This document shows, piece after piece, positions 44,621 through 46,619 of a DNA stretch of 46,619 bases (positions are counted from its first letter, which is position 1; each line of letters begins with the position of its first letter). The notes under the pieces were generated by a model that worked only from the letters and a program-made list of their open reading frames with translations, ran no database searches and was not told where the DNA came from. The DNA is from CAYMUR01 sp964393615. Lineage in GTDB: Bacteria; Planctomycetota; Planctomycetia; Pirellulales; Pirellulaceae. A program made the translations under genes and the position numbers. Where the stretch lies: assembly GCA_964393615.1 (NCBI GenBank), contig CAYMUR010000033.1, positions 1-46,619 of the forward strand, in the 5' to 3' direction.

Positions 44621-45799
44621 ATGGTAGAAAAAAAGTGGGTTTTGACAGACGTCGATCAGGGTATTTTTGTGGAGGAAATCACCCTGGATTCGACTCAACT
44701 GGGCCGCGCGGCTAACCATTGTCGAGTCAGTAAACAGCGATTACATGGTGGGTTAACGGCAGGTGTGGATCAAATCGAGGTCGACAATGGAGTTTGTGCA
44801 TTCACGGTTATCCCCACGCGTGGCATGGGAGTTCGCAGAGCCAGCGTGTCCGACTTGCGCCTGGGCTGGGACGCGCCTGTCAAAGGGCCAGTCCACCCAC
44901 AGTTTGTGCCATTAATGGAACCAAGTGGCTTGGGATGGCTAGACGGATTTGATGAACTCGTCGTCCGTTGCGGCTTGGAAAGCAACGGAGCGCCTGTTTT
45001 CGACGAACAGGGAACGTTAACTCATCCCCTGCATGGACGGATCGCCAACAGGCCTGCTCATCAGGTGTCAGTAACAGCCGACACCCATTCGGGAGAAATT
45101 ACTGTTCACGGTGTAGTGGATGAAACCCGGTTTCACTTTCTGAAACTGAGAATTTCGTCAGAAATCAAGACCCGGCCAGGGGAACAGGGTTTTCGCATCA
45201 CCGATCGGATCGAAAACTTGTCGGATAGTCCCGCCGAAGCACAGATCTTATATCACGTGAACTACGGTTCTCCCTTGTTGGACGCTGGGGCCCAGCTAGT
45301 GGCGCCGATCCGCACGGCCGTACCCCGGGATGCCGTGGCGGCCAGCGGGATTGACCACTGGAATAACTATCTGGCCGAACAGCCCGGATTCCAGGAAGAA
45401 GTCTATTTCTTTGAGCTGGCAGCTGATAAGAATAACAACACCCAAGTGGTGCTCAAAAATGGGCACGGCCTACAAGGTGTCTGCATGTCCTTTAACACCC
45501 AACAGCTGCCTTGCTTTACAGTTTGGAAAAATACGAACGGTAAATCTGACGGTTATGTCACAGGACTCGAACCAGGATCAAATTTCCCCAATCCCCGACC
45601 TTTCGAAGGAAAACACGGTCGTGTGATCAGCTTACTTCCAAGGGAAAGCAAAACTTTTGACCTACAGATCGAAGGCCTGATAACACCTGACCAGGTACAA
45701 GCTGCCGCCCGGCGGGTGGCCAAGATCCAAGCAGACATTCCACCACAGATTCTTCGAGAGCCGCGTGAGGATTGGTGTGGTGCGCCACCTCCACTGTAG
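44621..45799 (+). CDS. DUF4432 family protein (aldose 1-epimerase-like)
   Basis: A 392-residue protein with AGGAA before the ATG. It has the galactose-mutarotase-like beta-sandwich pattern. The DUF4432 features visible are V-I-P-T-R-G-M-G-V-R-R near residue 63, H-P-L-H-G-R-I-A-N near 133, Y-H-V-N-Y-G-S-P-L near 208 and T-G-L-E-P-G-S-N-F-P near 308. These carry the His and Glu positions that match mutarotase catalysis. It probably interconverts anomers of a sugar or sugar acid in the cytoplasm. It diverges from the isomerase-like gene with 277 bases between, so the three carbohydrate genes could be co-regulated. Confidence 0.85.
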   Translation: MVEKKWVLTDVDQGIFVEEITLDSTQLGRAANHCRVSKQRLHGGLTAGVDQIEVDNGVCAFTVIPTRGMGVRRASVSDLRLGWDAPVKGPVHPQFVPLMEPSGLGWLDGFDELVVRCGLESNGAPVFDEQGTLTHPLHGRIANRPAHQVSVTADTHSGEITVHGVVDETRFHFLKLRISSEIKTRPGEQGFRITDRIENLSDSPAEAQILYHVNYGSPLLDAGAQLVAPIRTAVPRDAVAASGIDHWNNYLAEQPGFQEEVYFFELAADKNNNTQVVLKNGHGLQGVCMSFNTQQLPCFTVWKNTNGKSDGYVTGLEPGSNFPNPRPFEGKHGRVISLLPRESKTFDLQIEGLITPDQVQAAARRVAKIQADIPPQILREPREDWCGAPPPL

Positions 45800-45820
45800 T
45801 GCACAGGTCACGAGTGCATC

Positions 45821-46450
45821 TCAGCGACGCACCTTGGTGGAAGTTCCAGCCAGTTCGTAGATAGACCAGGTAAACCCATCATTACCGTGAAAGGGACGGA
45901 TTTTTAAAATCCCTTCGACTACTACTACTTCGGACGTATAGGACGTGGTCACGCCGTCCTGCAAAAAAACCTGGACCAAATGGTCCGCCTGTCCACCCGG
46001 TCCGAATTTACACTCCTTGTTACGGAGCAGGATGAACTCCTGGATTCCACGAATTTGATCGACGCCACCATGCATGTATCCACTAATACGAACCCGGTGT
46101 CCATCCAACTGTTTGACTCGGTCGGTCAACATGAAGGGACGAAAACGAACGTCCGCTTGCATGCTTAAGACAATGTCTTCAAACGAGATCTCTTCGAATT
46201 TGTCTGCCAGTAGACCACCGCTCGTATTACGAGACTGCTCTGGACCCGAACGGGAAACTGTCGCTGCTGCAGTCCCCACAGCGGCATCCTCATCAATCGC
46301 CCCAGCCATTTCTGTCGAAGCATTGGAAATAGGGTCCTTTGCGGCCGGCTCACAACCGAACAGCAAGCAAGTCGTTAAAAGTGGAAACAATAATCGAAAG
46401 AGTTTCGATACGACCAGGCCAAGGAAACCGATCACGGGAGCCATACACAA
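45821..46450 (-). CDS. Lipoprotein with DUF3299-like domain
   Basis: The N-terminus (VSKLFRLLFPLLTTCLLFGC-E) is a lipoprotein signal with the lipobox L-L-F-G-C, so the mature protein is lipid-anchored from that Cys. A Ser/Ala-rich spacer of ~60 residues follows. The C-terminal ~110 residues form a small OB-like domain, D-G-H-R-V-R-I-S-G-Y-M then Q-E-F-I-L-L-R-N-K-E-C-K-F-G-P-G, the pattern of DUF3299. There, a C-x-F-G-P-G segment is conserved and the fold resembles other metal-resistance-linked proteins. The role is unknown. The next gene upstream on the same strand is cut by the window edge, 37 bases away, so a shared transcript is possible. Confidence 0.7.
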   Translation of the reverse strand: MCMAPVIGFLGLVVSKLFRLLFPLLTTCLLFGCEPAAKDPISNASTEMAGAIDEDAAVGTAAATVSRSGPEQSRNTSGGLLADKFEEISFEDIVLSMQADVRFRPFMLTDRVKQLDGHRVRISGYMHGGVDQIRGIQEFILLRNKECKFGPGGQADHLVQVFLQDGVTTSYTSEVVVVEGILKIRPFHGNDGFTWSIYELAGTSTKVRR

Positions 46451-46487
46451 ACCATTTCATCCAGTTAAACGTAAAACAACAGGGTAA

Positions 46488-46619
46488 CTAATTCAAATAG
46501 TCGGCTTCCAAGCGGTAGTAAACGCCCTGCAAACCACTAATCGGCTTGAGCTTACCATCAACGTGCAAGATTCCTCCCAGGCGACGTTTGCGATAGCTGA
46601 AATTAATCCGTTGTGGAGG
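46488..46619 (-). CDS. C-terminal end of an unidentified protein
   Basis: A minus-strand frame is open from the right window edge to the stop TAG at 46488-46490. Its last 43 residues include RINFSYRKRRLGGILHV and ISGLQGVYYRLEADYLN. Composition and the tight 37-base spacing to the lipoprotein gene suggest a real gene upstream in the same operon. The start is outside the window. The family is not recognised from this part. Confidence 0.5.
   Translation of the reverse strand, partial: PPQRINFSYRKRRLGGILHVDGKLKPISGLQGVYYRLEADYLN

Noticed and set aside
1..46619. CRISPR arrays, rRNA genes, insertion sequences or integrases
   Set aside because: None was seen: no regular spaced repeats, transposase motifs or terminal inverted repeats flanking a gene.

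Overview
The window reads as a scaffold from a planctomycete (Planctomycetota, probably Pirellulales-like). The diagnostic content is a DUF1501 + DUF1549/DUF1553 pair, a secreted PQQ-repeat protein, Tat-exported sugar-related enzymes, RraA-like and Gfo/Idh/MocA genes, a DUF4432 protein and a DUF3299-like lipoprotein. GC is moderate, intergenic gaps are wide, GTG and TTG starts are common, and there is a 10-base N gap at 37335-37344, so this is a draft or metagenome assembly.

Region 1 (1-8.2 kb): the tail of an FAD-dependent oxidoreductase, an aldo/keto reductase, two exported proteins (PQQ-repeat, and a helical-repeat protein with a carbohydrate-binding-like end), a metallophosphoesterase next to a CDP-alcohol phosphatidyltransferase, and a secreted GH43/GH32-like protein. 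Region 2 (8.4-19.3 kb): a Tat-exported amidohydrolase, an MFS transporter, a glycoside-hydrolase-like Tat protein and the DUF1501/DUF1553 pair. Scattered among them are gene remnants: an orphan fragment at 9.6 kb, a frameshifted fragment at 11.8 kb, a TauD/TfdA dioxygenase with three separate lesions at 17.9-18.8 kb, and the tail of a sodium/solute symporter. Region 3 (19.5-23.1 kb): a GntP-type permease, a SAM methyltransferase and a DapA-family lyase in one direction, looking like a small catabolic operon.

Region 4 (23.2-28.3 kb) is the most unusual part. It is a five-gene minus-strand operon that looks like a minimal type VII (WXG100/Esx-EssC) secretion locus: a WXG100-like helical hairpin protein with a W-R-D turn, a coiled-coil protein, a second small protein with a W-N-D turn, a coiled-coil protein with two membrane helices, and an FtsK/EssC-like ATPase with three tandem ATPase-like domains, of which only the middle one keeps Walker A and B. 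The last two genes overlap by 92 bases in different frames and together look like one EssC-type protein that is split.

Region 5 (28.4-37.3 kb) is housekeeping: family-4 uracil-DNA glycosylase, Der GTPase, alanine dehydrogenase, PurE, methylthioribose-1-phosphate isomerase, an RraA-like protein and type I glutamine synthetase. Region 6 (37.3-46.6 kb): an S41 C-terminal processing protease, a small basic protein, tRNA-Ser(UGA), a glycosyltransferase, a carbohydrate cluster (Gfo/Idh/MocA dehydrogenase, xylose-isomerase-like TIM barrel, DUF4432 epimerase-like), a DUF3299-like lipoprotein and the end of one more gene.

All functions are inferred by reading the sequence. No database search was possible. 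Frameshifts called here could be assembly errors unless several independent lesions agree.
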